This document shows positions 33,999 through 42,975 of a DNA stretch of 64,000 nucleotides, piece after piece. Positions within the stretch are counted from its first letter, which is position 1; each line of letters opens with the position of its first letter. Origin of the DNA: Fragilariopsis cylindrus CCMP1102 (taxonomy: Eukaryota; Bacillariophyta; Bacillariophyceae; Bacillariales; Bacillariaceae); the NCBI GenBank assembly GCA_900095095.1, contig FMBT01000434.1, positions 44,734-108,733 of the forward strand, given 5' to 3'. The notes under the pieces were generated by a model. The model had not been told where the DNA came from and did no database searches. It worked only from the letters and a program-made list of their open reading frames with translations. The position numbers and the translations under genes are program-made.

Positions 33999-36900
33999 AT
34001 GGGAAGTTCGATCATTAGTGATGATGTACCATCTTTTGAAGAAGCAATATTAGATGAGAATGAACATGACGGACAAACTTATGTACAGTTCGAATCGATT
34101 GGTAACAGTAGTGATATTATTGTTGATCTACGGGAAAAGAATCACGTGTTTAATCATACTGGAAGTCACAAATCTATGAATATATTCGATATTCTTTGTG
34201 ATAACCAATCGACATGTGATGTAATTGTTAATTCATCAATGGTAATCAATATTAGAACATCACATAGGGCGTTAAGATTACGAACACAAGCAGGGGACTG
34301 TCGAATCACACTGATAGCAGATCTACCTGGAGTAGGGACCGTATGGTATTACCCAGAAGGAGTGGCTAATATTCTATCACAACATAGAATGGTCGTGAAT
34401 TCAGGATGGGATATTGAATACAGTACAAAGCGATTCAGGAAAACAAAAGATCTATCATCTTTGAAGTACGACTGTGTAACTGCGGAAGGAGTTGAATGTA
34501 CATTCTCTCCCAACAAGGAAGGGTTACACGTGTTAGATTGCACTAAATATTTTGGTATTGGTAAGGATGGATACGTCTTTGGAAAGCGTATAATCGATAA
34601 CAATGTTAGCAATGGTAATGATATGTTCAAGAGTATCCATGGTACAGTTGAAAATGCAGCAGCATTTGTCTCTATTGACAATGTGGATGATGCTATTGAT
34701 ACTATTACTAAAAGCAAAAACAATTTTAGTAAAAGGGACCAATCAAAAGCAACAAGAGTAAGAAGATTTCAGCATGTAGCAGCACATCCAAGTGATGATA
34801 CTCTGATATATTCTGCAATGACTAATGGAATTAAAAATAATCCAATAACAAAAAAGGACATTAATATGGCATTGGCGATGCTAGGTAAAAGCAAGTACAG
34901 TGTACAGGGTAAAACAGTTCGACATCAACCGGAAGCAGTGGATGCACAGGAAATATCAGTACCAACAAAAATATTAGATTATTATAGTAGTGTAACATTG
35001 TCGATTGATGTAATGCATGTAAACAAGGTTCCGTTTTTGATTAGTATATCAGAACACATTCATTACGGTACAATAAAAGCATTAGATTCAATGAAAATAC
35101 CAGTTTTAGAATTAGAAATTGAACGAATCATCAAGTTATACGCAGTTAGAGGGTTCCACGTAAAATTTATATTGGTTGATATACAGTTCAAAGCAATCAA
35201 GGATAGAGGAAAGTTAACGGCAACTGTTAATGTTGTTGGTAAAGGAGAGCATGTACCAGCTATTGAACGATTCATTAGAGTGATCAAGGAACGATGCAGA
35301 TGTTATTATGCTATGCTTCCTTTTAAGACATTACCAAGGATTATGGTAATACATCTATTAGTAACAGTTATGTTTTATATTAATGCATTTGTGTGGAGAA
35401 AAGGAGTTTCTCAGTATTTGAGTCCGTTAACAATTTTAGACGGTGTAGTTTTAGATTACAATCTACACTTTCAAGTAATATTTGGTGAATATATTCACAC
35501 ATATGATGAAACAACTAATACAATGAAATCAAGATCAGTTGAGGCGATAGCACTAGGGCCTAATGGCAACTTACAAGGAGGTATAAGATGTTACAACCTT
35601 GTAACAGGAAAAATCTTAAATCGATCCAAGAATGACTATACCAAATTAAAAATGCCTGAGGGTGCACTATTACGACTTAAGACACTGACAAAGAATAGTG
35701 AACAGGGCTTAACCTTCGGTGACAGTAACAATAATAATTTAGAACCATATAATCAAGATGATGCTTTGATCACAGGAGTGAATGATGATAACAATGAAGA
35801 GGACAACGATGATCAAGAGCATCCATATGAATTAGATATTGAGGACAACAATGATAATAATAATACACCACCATTACAAGATCCGATATCGATCCATGAT
35901 CATTTAGAAGAAGTAGCAGAAGAAGACGATGACATTAGTACAGGAGTGGATTTGGCAGATACAGAAGATGAAGTTCCACCTCCTGAAAGTGAAGATGAAA
36001 GTGAAGATGAACAAGGTTATCAAACAAGAAGTGGAAGAATAAGTAAACGTCGTACGGAAGAAGAACAATACCCTGCACTTTATTACACTGATGGTAACTC
36101 TGACAGTGGTAGGTGTTTGAGACCTTATTATTATGACAGTGAAGATAATTATAATAGTAAATTAGCCAATGGTGACTATTATTCCGATCAATACTTTACT
36201 CAACATGTAAAACAGACAATAAAAGAAACAGATCAGAGTGATGATTCAATCAATCTTGTCAAAGTTAAAGAAGAATATCAACATTATGTAGAAGCAATTA
36301 AATGGTTAGATGTTGATCAAGGCGACATAACAGGAATGATGTTTGCAACAAAACAAATGAGCATTCAAGAAGGTATGAGAAAATACAAGGATGAAGGGAA
36401 AGATTCAGCAATGAAAGAGATAAAGAACTTAACTGGTAATAATTGTTTTGGTGAAGTGGATTATGATAAAATAAGTCAAGATGATAAGGATAAAGCATTA
36501 CCAATATTAATGTTTATGGTGTTAAAGAGGAATGGTCTGCTAAAGACAAGGGGTTGTGCAAATGGAAGTGTACAGCGATTATACACTGACAAAGCGGATG
36601 TATCCTCACCGACACCAGACTTTTATTCTTTCAAGTTTATTGCAGCAGTTATAGCAAGGGAAGGCAGAGATGTTGCTACAGTGGATTTACCAGGTTTCTT
36701 TCTACAAACTGATCAAGATGAAAAGATATTGTTGAAAGTGACAGAAGCAGTAGCATTATTATTAGTAGAATCAGATACTGCGAAATGGAAAAAGCATATA
36801 AGGAAAGAGAATGGTAAATATGTTATATATGTACTATGTAAGAAAGCTATATATGGGACCATGAATGCTGCATTACTAGCATATAAGAAGTTAGCCAAAT

Positions 36901-38126
36901 TATTTACACAGTGGGGATTCAAGATGAATCCGTATGACCCATGTGTGTGGAATAGAATGACAAATGGTAAACAATTGACTACAATATTTCATATTGATGA
37001 TCTAATGATGAGTCACAAGAATCCGAATATCGTAACATTATATATAAAGAAATTAGAAAAGGAATATGCTAAGAGGGATCCGTTAACAGTGATGAGAGGG
37101 AAGGTTCATGAATATTTAGGTATGACAATTGATTTTAGAATCAAACTGCAAGTAGCATTTACACAGTATGACAACATCAAGAAAATATTTAATGGTCTTC
37201 CCGAGGATATGAAAATAGGTGGCTTAAAATATACAGCTGCACCGGAATATTTATTTAAGACCAAGGATGATACGTGTCTATTAAATGAATCAATGAAAGA
37301 ACAATTTCATCACATAACAGCCAAATCGTTGTGGGTGAGTCAAAGAACAAGACCAGACATTCAACTAGCAGTGGGGTTTTGTTGTACGAGAGTGAAGGAA
37401 CCAACGGATCATGACTGGAAGAAATTGCGACATCTAATGAGATATCTATGGACTACTCGTTTCCTACCATTGATTATTATTAATGATGGAGGAGATACGA
37501 TTATATACATCGATGGGGCACATGCAGTACATACTGATTGCAAAGGACACTCGGGGATGTTTGTAACACAAGGAAAGGGTGCAATGATGAATGTATCAAA
37601 GAAGCTAGGATTAGCTACAAATAGTTCAACGGAAACGGAAATCGTGTCTACTGGAGAAAGACTTCCTAAGTGTACATGGTTTAGATATTTTAGGATTGCT
37701 CAAGGTGAACCAGTTAAAGAAGATTTATTAGCACAGGACAATAAGAGTTGTATGTTACTACAGAAGAATGGACATTTCTCTGTTGGCAAAGGAAGCAAGC
37801 ACATTCATATTCGTTACTTCTTTGCAACAGATAAGATCGAGAAGAAAGAAATAAGGTTGATCTATTGTCCAACAGACAAAATGATCGCGGATTATAGTAC
37901 GAAGCCATTACAAGGAGCAAAGTTTGTGGAGTTCAGAGATTTGATGTTAGGCATTAGAGCGAGTGACTACAATGAGTACAAGAGGCAGTATATTGCTATT
38001 CTTAAGCAGTATGAGTTATACGACAAAGTGAACATGATCTTTTGCTTGAATAACTCACAGGAGTGTGTTGGAAACACGTTTGAATGTGACTTGATATCGA
38101 TATCAAGTCACATGTCAGAGAATTAA
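33999..38126 (+). CDS. pol: Copia pol: protease, integrase, reverse transcriptase, RNase H
   Basis: 1375 residues, intact. The pol frame is already open from 33900, upstream of the first ATG. Protease: FDILCDNQSTCDVIV, the DNQST form seen in diatom copia elements instead of DTGA/DSGA. Integrase: a His-rich region (RRFQHVAAHPSDDTL), core from LDYYSSVTLSIDVMHVNKVP to ERFIRVIKERCRCYYA. An acidic low-complexity linker follows (about 35750-36010). Reverse transcriptase: FIAAVIAREGRDVATVDLPG, KKAIYGTMNAAL, and the catalytic box as FHIDDLMMSH (HIDD for the usual YVDD). RNase H: IYIDGAHAVHTDCKGHSGMF, NSSTETEIVS, QDNKSCMLL. Domain order PR-INT-RT-RH is copia. The last about 20 codons are LTR sequence. 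Confidence 0.95.
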   Translation: MGSSIISDDVPSFEEAILDENEHDGQTYVQFESIGNSSDIIVDLREKNHVFNHTGSHKSMNIFDILCDNQSTCDVIVNSSMVINIRTSHRALRLRTQAGDCRITLIADLPGVGTVWYYPEGVANILSQHRMVVNSGWDIEYSTKRFRKTKDLSSLKYDCVTAEGVECTFSPNKEGLHVLDCTKYFGIGKDGYVFGKRIIDNNVSNGNDMFKSIHGTVENAAAFVSIDNVDDAIDTITKSKNNFSKRDQSKATRVRRFQHVAAHPSDDTLIYSAMTNGIKNNPITKKDINMALAMLGKSKYSVQGKTVRHQPEAVDAQEISVPTKILDYYSSVTLSIDVMHVNKVPFLISISEHIHYGTIKALDSMKIPVLELEIERIIKLYAVRGFHVKFILVDIQFKAIKDRGKLTATVNVVGKGEHVPAIERFIRVIKERCRCYYAMLPFKTLPRIMVIHLLVTVMFYINAFVWRKGVSQYLSPLTILDGVVLDYNLHFQVIFGEYIHTYDETTNTMKSRSVEAIALGPNGNLQGGIRCYNLVTGKILNRSKNDYTKLKMPEGALLRLKTLTKNSEQGLTFGDSNNNNLEPYNQDDALITGVNDDNNEEDNDDQEHPYELDIEDNNDNNNTPPLQDPISIHDHLEEVAEEDDDISTGVDLADTEDEVPPPESEDESEDEQGYQTRSGRISKRRTEEEQYPALYYTDGNSDSGRCLRPYYYDSEDNYNSKLANGDYYSDQYFTQHVKQTIKETDQSDDSINLVKVKEEYQHYVEAIKWLDVDQGDITGMMFATKQMSIQEGMRKYKDEGKDSAMKEIKNLTGNNCFGEVDYDKISQDDKDKALPILMFMVLKRNGLLKTRGCANGSVQRLYTDKADVSSPTPDFYSFKFIAAVIAREGRDVATVDLPGFFLQTDQDEKILLKVTEAVALLLVESDTAKWKKHIRKENGKYVIYVLCKKAIYGTMNAALLAYKKLAKLFTQWGFKMNPYDPCVWNRMTNGKQLTTIFHIDDLMMSHKNPNIVTLYIKKLEKEYAKRDPLTVMRGKVHEYLGMTIDFRIKLQVAFTQYDNIKKIFNGLPEDMKIGGLKYTAAPEYLFKTKDDTCLLNESMKEQFHHITAKSLWVSQRTRPDIQLAVGFCCTRVKEPTDHDWKKLRHLMRYLWTTRFLPLIIINDGGDTIIYIDGAHAVHTDCKGHSGMFVTQGKGAMMNVSKKLGLATNSSTETEIVSTGERLPKCTWFRYFRIAQGEPVKEDLLAQDNKSCMLLQKNGHFSVGKGSKHIHIRYFFATDKIEKKEIRLIYCPTDKMIADYSTKPLQGAKFVEFRDLMLGIRASDYNEYKRQYIAILKQYELYDKVNMIFCLNNSQECVGNTFECDLISISSHMSEN

Positions 38127-38395
38127 AGTACCAGCACATAATTCACAGAGAAAGGGAACATGCCAAAACAGCAGGTAAAGTAAACTTGCCGACTCAGGAA
38201 AATTACAGAAACATAATGAGTCAGCAGATAAAAGTCAAGAGGTAACAATGTTTTTGATAGCAAGTGCTTACTACAGCAAGTGCTTACTTTTTTATAGAAA
38301 TTAACAATCTAGTAACCGGTTTATAACATCATGTACTTTCTACAGTAGTAAAGTCTTCACTCAGAGACGTAGAGAGATATATGAGATATTCAACA
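38066..38395 (+). repeat. 3' LTR of the copia element
   Basis: 330 bp, same ends as the 5' LTR. The palindrome is at 38084-38113. The pol frame continues about 20 codons into this LTR and stops at 38124-38126. The following CCCTC is the target duplication. Confidence 0.97.
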
Positions 38396-38496
38396 CCCTC
38401 ACCCTCACTATCATTATCATCATCATTACCAATGAGTTCTAAAATTGACAATACGAATAATTATAATGCTACGACGGATACCAATACCAGTACGAT

Positions 38497-38529
<33 letters not shown>

Positions 38530-38770
38530 TACTTATGGTGCATCATCATCAGCACCATCATCTCAAAATGGATCATCATCATTCTTTTTCTTCTACTTAT
38601 CCTCCCTATCGTGGATTATGATGCTACGTGTATCATACGTGCTATTTGCTTTAATGGAATATAAGATCAGCTAGCTACTGTACTATTATTATTAATGCTA
38701 TTTATAATTTTCCCTCTTCCTTCTTTCTTTCTTTGTAGAATGTATATGTGATATGCAAAACTAAAAAAAT

Positions 38771-38862
38771 CACTCTACTTCTTGAATATACCGTACGCTG
38801 CTGGTAACGATGAGGGGGGCGGGACGTCTGTTTTCCACTTGTTAATAACAGACTAGCACACT
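38771..38862. repeat. 92-bp segment duplicated at 41699-41791
   Basis: Shares CACTCTACTTCT.GAATATA and GTACGCTGCTGGT, then ACGATGAGGGGGGCGGGACG and ACTAGCACA, with 41699-41791 in the same orientation. It includes the last codons and stop of the Cys-rich gene, so the other copy marks the lost end of a duplicated paralog. Confidence 0.9.
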
Positions 38863-39732
38863 GGTTTCACTGGAGGTGCCAATTCTAAACCACATGGTTT
38901 TGGGTCCGCAACAGACTCTTGCCATTTATTTTCCTCCGTGCATTCGAACGATCTAAATGGTGTGCATCCCCGTTCTTTCACTTCGTCTAGGTTACATCCT
39001 GTGTACCTAAAATCATACTTGCAACGACGACCATCAAGGCGTTTTTTGTATTTGGAACAATCAGACTGATTTACAGGTGCATCCTTTGGACATGCTTTAC
39101 CAGCCGGTTTTACTTTAGGGCATGGCTTACATGCTTCCCCGAAGGGAAAACCTTCTGGCACTTCTTCGTCGGGACTGCATATTGGTTGTGGTTTCTTTAG
39201 GGTTAGGGTTTCCCACACTCCGCTATCGCAGAATTTCAATGTCTGCGGTGCTGAACACCGAATCTCATCCCAATTACATCCAGTGAAGATGTAGTCATAG
39301 TTACACTTAAGATTGTCACTACAAGACGGAACAATCTTAAACTTTTTCGACCCAGATTTTTTTAGGGCATTTCGTTAAGACGCACAAGTTACATGTTCTG
39401 GGACAAGCGTTGGCTACTTTTTTCTTTTTACATAACTTCTTGCGCTTCTTCTTACTCTTTCCTTGAATAAAATCACAACTCTTTGTCTTTCTTTTGAGTT
39501 TAAAAGTATCCGCCTTGTCTGCACACAGCTTAATTACGGGGGACACCGGCGCATATAGGGGGAACGACCCGTGATCCAGTTCCCTTTTTCTTTGCAGGCT
39601 TGCCCCAACTTGGGTGTCGTGGACGAGGTCGTTAGACGCTATACCGCCTTGCCCCATGACACTTTGGGGCAATAAGAGTACCATCAATGCTAAAAGCATC
39701 GTAATTGGTAGGATCCAAAATGTTGCCATCAT
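38853..39732 (-). CDS. Secreted Cys-rich protein with ShKT-like domain (one frame break)
   Basis: Reads 39732-39337 then 39336-38853 in a shifted frame. N-terminal signal peptide (FWILPITMLLALMVLLLPQS, cleavage likely near VMGQG). A basic ShKT-like six-Cys segment follows, ending CPRTCNLC at about residues 107-116. The first frame stops at 39337 just after a run of seven A (T run 39357-39363 on the plus strand). Reading six A instead continues as KKSGSKKFKIVPSCSDNLKC, NYDYIFTGCNWDEIRC and KFCDSGVW. This pattern is repeated later in the protein (RCKYDFRYTGCNLDEV, ECTEENKW), which strongly supports one gene of about 290 residues with an internal duplication. A homopolymer error is the simplest cause. 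Function is unknown; it is probably secreted, and disulfide-stabilised by its Cys pattern. The 3' end overlaps a short duplicated segment (38771-38862). Confidence 0.7.
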
Positions 39733-40638
39733 AAAATTGGTTCTGTTCGTGTTTTGATTTGTGTCAAGAATATTGTATCCAGTATTTTTTGTGTACTGTA
39801 CTGTAGTGATTTCAATACGAAGTACGCTTTATTTTATGTCATAAGGAATACGTTAGCACACAAAATAGTAAAGCGGTACAGGTGTCATTAATAATAACAC
39901 TTGTCAGGTCATACTTTTTAGTAAGTCAGTAATGTCCGATATATATATATTATAGATATCATCGATCGCAATGGTGTGTTGTTCTTTGTGTTCGGAACTG
40001 GGACGAGATGAATCTTGAACTTCAAATTGATTGTCGTATACGCATACGGCATTTAAACATCTGCCACTATCATCATCTATCTCTGCTATCCAGTAGATAT
40101 ATATATTGAATGTCATCCCAATCTACGGTATTTAATATATGCCGCTATCATCATCTATCTCTGCTATCTACAATTCTACAAACATTGTTGTAGATCTATG
40201 CTATATATATTGTGTACAATGTCCCGTATCATCCAATATATAAGTACTGTTGCAAATGGTCACGAGTCATTAGTGACTGGGACCGGCGAGCTCATAGCGA
40301 GTATGATTAATTTCATTCAACAACCACATTTCGCTCTATCAAAATTAAATCAAATCGAATATTCAAAGATAGCTAGTATGCAGTATATTACAATATAATG
40401 AATGGATCATCGTAAAAACGGACAGGTTTATGTAATTAATCATAAGAGATAGAGAGAGAGAGGGAGGAAGAGAGCAACATAATACAACACTCGCACGCAA
40501 CTTAGTCTTCCCGCCACAACAACGCTGCGCTAATATATGTAGCATCGTTGGATTATCGTCCCTTCTTATATCACCATTTATTTTGAAGGGGACTGAGTTA
40601 GTTGCTCCTGTACTTTTTTGTTAGCGGTCGCCCATCAA
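39733..40638. other. Intergenic region with a direct repeat
   Basis: Upstream region of the Cys-rich gene. Contains CTATCATCATCTATCTCTGC at about 40066-40085 and again at 40144-40163, part of a direct repeat about 78 bp apart. There is also a GA run (about 40445-40465). No gene is supported. Confidence 0.5.
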
Positions 40639-41510
40639 TTATATATATAGTTTTCCTCTACCACTATTGTCGCTTTTGTAAACTTTCTTGTCGAAGTTGC
40701 TTTCTATTCTTGACTGTAATCCAACCATCCGTGGTGTGTTATAGTACCGTAAAAAATCGGTAGGAGAGTACACCAACAGTTGATTCGCAAGGCACCTTCC
40801 CGATAGTACCTTGTCAGATGTGATCAATACGACACTACCTATTGAGTTTTCACCATCAGTACTATTGACAGCCTTCGATGTCAATAACTGATTCTTCTCA
40901 TAAAGAGCACATGCCAAAATGCAATCATCGTTCCAAATTTTCATTGCCGTAGGTGCTGCTACTACTGCTGCTACTGCCTCTTTTGTTTCTGATGCTGTCA
41001 TAGTCGATTGTAAGAACCATTCCACGGCTTGATTCATTTCCTTACAACTCTGAGATCTTACAGCTAATCACTGAACGTTGCTGTTGCTGTTGCTGTTCTT
41101 TCAGTTCGTTGATCAACATCCGAGCCGCTCTCCGTGCTTTGTATTTTTGATTCTTGTTTTTCTTCTCTGACTGATAATCCAATTCATTCCATACGGCATA
41201 TGGTATCACGATAGTGATAGGATCCGTTACGGCTTGTACTTTTACTGCTAGCGATACCGAAGAATCAGAAGAAGCAATGTGTTGACGATGCTGTTGTTGT
41301 TGGTGGGCTTGTCTCGCTAAATGAACTATACCCACACTGATTCCTAGAATTTGAGGACTGCACAAGTTTCGAGAACAACAATCCAGGTTGTTGTTGGCGG
41401 TGCGTATGGCAGGGGAAATGGAGCGGTTGTGGCTTTAGGTTGTTTATGAAAGTGATTTGCCGCTCTACTGGATTGTTCCACGATATATTTGGCCCATCGT
41501 CGTAAATTTT
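40639..41510 (-). pseudogene. PIN-domain ribonuclease-like gene (broken frame)
   Basis: Three reading frames together make a PIN domain. 41510-41344 (after a likely 3' splice site ACGCAG) reads TTTWIVVLETCAVLKF, the first strand with an acidic residue (Glu where most PIN proteins have Asp). 41365-41042 reads ITIVIPYAVWNELDYQSEKK, then KYKARRAARMLINEL, then a Gln run. 41037-40639 reads NQAVEWFLQS, WNDDCILACALYEKNQLL and SVVLITSDKVLSGRCLANQL, then SPTDFLRYY. The order matches SWT1-type PIN domains, which are endoribonucleases in nuclear mRNA quality control. One missing base near 41346 and one extra base near 41050-41070 would unite the frames. Either the assembly has two indels or the gene is a young pseudogene. 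Upstream exons are not found. Confidence 0.65.
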
Positions 41511-41698
41511 CTGCGTTTTATTGTTTGTTGTTATGGCCGTGATTCCATGAAGTATCGAGATTCCTCTACTCGTTTGATCCGGCCATGAAGATATCGAGTG
41601 TATTTTTAAATGGGATTGTTAGGAACGATCTGTGGGGATGGATGCGGTGTTGGTGTTTGTTGCGATTGCGCAGTAGGTTTGTTGTTTTGATATTGATT

Positions 41699-41791
41699 CA
41701 CTCTACTTCTAGAATATATCGTACGCTGCTGGTGACGATGAGGGGGGCGGGACGTCCGTTTTTCACTTTATAATAACATACTAGCACAGTG
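41699..41791. repeat. Second copy of the 92-bp segment of 38771-38862
   Basis: Matches the 3' end of the Cys-rich gene with a few changes (for example GACGTCTG to GACGTCCG). No full paralog lies upstream of it on the minus strand, so it looks like a remnant. Confidence 0.88.
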
Positions 41792-41818
41792 TTGCTGTAA
41801 TTCTCTCTTGTTTTTGAT

Positions 41819-42066
41819 CTATTCAGGACAGCATTCTTCCATGTGCGTCAAACAAAATCCCCACTTCCTAAGTATATTGCCACAACAAGGACATCCATAT
41901 GTCGCCTTGACCTCAGACATACTTTTCGTTCTCCCAAATGAATACTGAATACTAGCAGAACGATACAAAAGGTTTAGGTCAAAATTGACTGTACACAATT
42001 TATATTTTTCTGTCGTCTTGTCTTCCTCTTTAGATATAGAGTAGAGGCTACTTTTTAGTTTGATCT
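41819..42066 (-). CDS. Zinc-finger-like short ORF or exon
   Basis: The minus-strand frame is open from about 42066 to a stop at 41819-41821, about 82 codons, with only one ATG (41920) near the end. It reads KYKLCTVNFDLNLLYRSASI, QYSFGRTKSMSEVKATYG, then a compact metal-binding pattern CPCCGNILRKWGFCLTHMEE ending CCPE. The C-x2-C ... C-x2-H ... C spacing resembles a small C2HC finger. It may be the last exon of a gene whose start has been replaced by the adjacent transposase fragment. Its partner gene, if any, is unknown. Confidence 0.4.
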
Positions 42067-42700
42067 ATAGTCGTGTTTTTGATTGTGTTTGTCATAGTGG
42101 TGTTTAATTCTACTTGTTTAACAGCTGTACAAGAAGTATGATTTTTGTTTACGCCCAGATTGTAAATAATAGAACAGAGACAACCAGATCTCGATGCCAT
42201 CACAAATTCATCACCACCTTCACAATCAATAATGGCATTAGCAAGTTTAGCATGATGCATGTATGCACGAGATAGAGTAGATAGTGGATAATTGTTGTAC
42301 ACATGTTGAATTCCCTCCAAAGTACTTCTCCCTGTCGATAATGGGACCAATTGTGCGTAGCTTGATATGCTGTTAGTATCTTTGCCATGGAAGGGAACAT
42401 TGCAGAATCCGTCGTATTTGTGATGGGTGAATTAGGTGGTTGATTTCGTAGCTCCCATCCTCGGGTAAAGAATTCCTTCTTCATCCATTTCTTCAGTGTT
42501 TTACACATATGGGGTGTTGCATTGTCCCATTGCTTCACCATTACAATCGTTTTCTCAGTAGGAGTTGTCAGTTGTTGTGCCAATGCATCCATAGCCAGTA
42601 CGCCCTCCTCCTTAAACAACTTTAATAGAGAAAACTTAAGGTTCCTTATCAGTGCCTTCATTAGATCCTGTGATTTCCATGCTCAAAGTACGGATCTCCT
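42048..42700 (-). pseudogene. Tc1/mariner-like transposase fragment
   Basis: Only the C-terminal catalytic part is left, in two frames. 42661-42200 contains VKQWDNATPHMCKTLKKWMK then QPPNSPITNTTDSAMF, which resemble the second Asp block (QDNAPPH) and the QPxNSPDxNxxD block of DDE transposases. The frame shifts near 42345 and continues as STLEGIQHVYNNYPL, CEGGDEFVM (42350-42048). Upstream, PYFEHGNH is still readable to about 42700 with stops. The N-terminal DNA-binding part and the terminal repeats are missing. Certainly inactive. Confidence 0.7.
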
Positions 42701-42732
42701 ATAGAAGCAAAAGAATACCAAAACAAACAAAA

Positions 42733-42975
42733 AACCCTATCAAACCCTACCAAACCCCACCAAAACTTTACCAAATCCCTTCCAAATCCCTACCAAATCC
42801 TTACCAAATCCTATAAAATCAGAAGAGTACCAAAACTGCACCCAAAACCCTATCAAAACCCTACCAAATCCTTTCCAAATCCCTACCAAATCCTTACCAA
42901 ATCCCTATAGAATCAGAAGAGTACCAAAACTGCACCAAAACCCTACCAAAACCCTACCAAATCCCTACCAAATCC
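42733..42975. repeat. CCAAATCCCTA-type minisatellite with higher-order structure
   Basis: Degenerate 11-bp units (CCAAATCCCTA, CCAAATCCTTA, CAAAACCCTAC). A longer unit is visible: AATCAGAAGAGTACCAAAAC occurs at 42817 and 42911, 94 bp apart, each followed by TGCACC and a run of the short units. It recalls telomere-like CCCTA but is too irregular to be a telomere. Confidence 0.9.

Larger units (their letters stand above)
32303..38395 (+). mobile_element. Complete Ty1/copia LTR retrotransposon, young insertion
   Basis: 6093 bp, bounded by two 330-bp LTRs that begin TG and end CA, and flanked by CCCTC on both sides (32298-32302 and 38396-38400). The LTRs differ at only two positions I can see: AACATGCC/AACTTGCC and GTAGCGAG/GTAGAGAG. 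That is about 99.4% identity, so the insertion is recent. Internal order is gag, protease, integrase, reverse transcriptase, RNase H, which defines Ty1/copia (Pseudoviridae type). I could not identify a convincing primer-binding site next to the 5' LTR. There are two coding defects: an in-frame TGA in gag and a frame break between gag and pol. Confidence 0.97.
32085..38674 (+). pseudogene. Host gene for a small Cys-containing, Ser-rich protein, split by a copia insertion
   Basis: The frame is open from 32085 and reads TTGFSIGSPCNRNENMCIIG, then SECKKVNWYDW and VCSNSQPPS up to the LTR at 32303. After the 3' LTR the same frame resumes at 38396 as PSPSLSLSSSLPMSSK and runs to the stop at 38672-38674. 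If the element and one copy of the 5-bp target duplication are removed, the two halves join in frame with no residue lost. The product has four Cys in the first half, a Ser/Thr/Asn-rich linker and a hydrophobic C-terminus (SFFFFYLSSLSWIMM), like a membrane or anchored surface protein. A possible 3' splice site (CCAACTACAG at 32178-32187) precedes it, and the 5' exon is not located. Pol and the host frame run in the same direction. Confidence 0.7.

Noticed and set aside
41040-41075. Micro-intron of 21-22 bp in the PIN gene
   Set aside because: GT...AG boundaries exist by chance, but introns elsewhere in the window are 131-188 bp; an indel is simpler.
42733-42975. Telomere repeat
   Set aside because: Units are irregular 11-mers and the array lies well inside the contig with genes on both sides.
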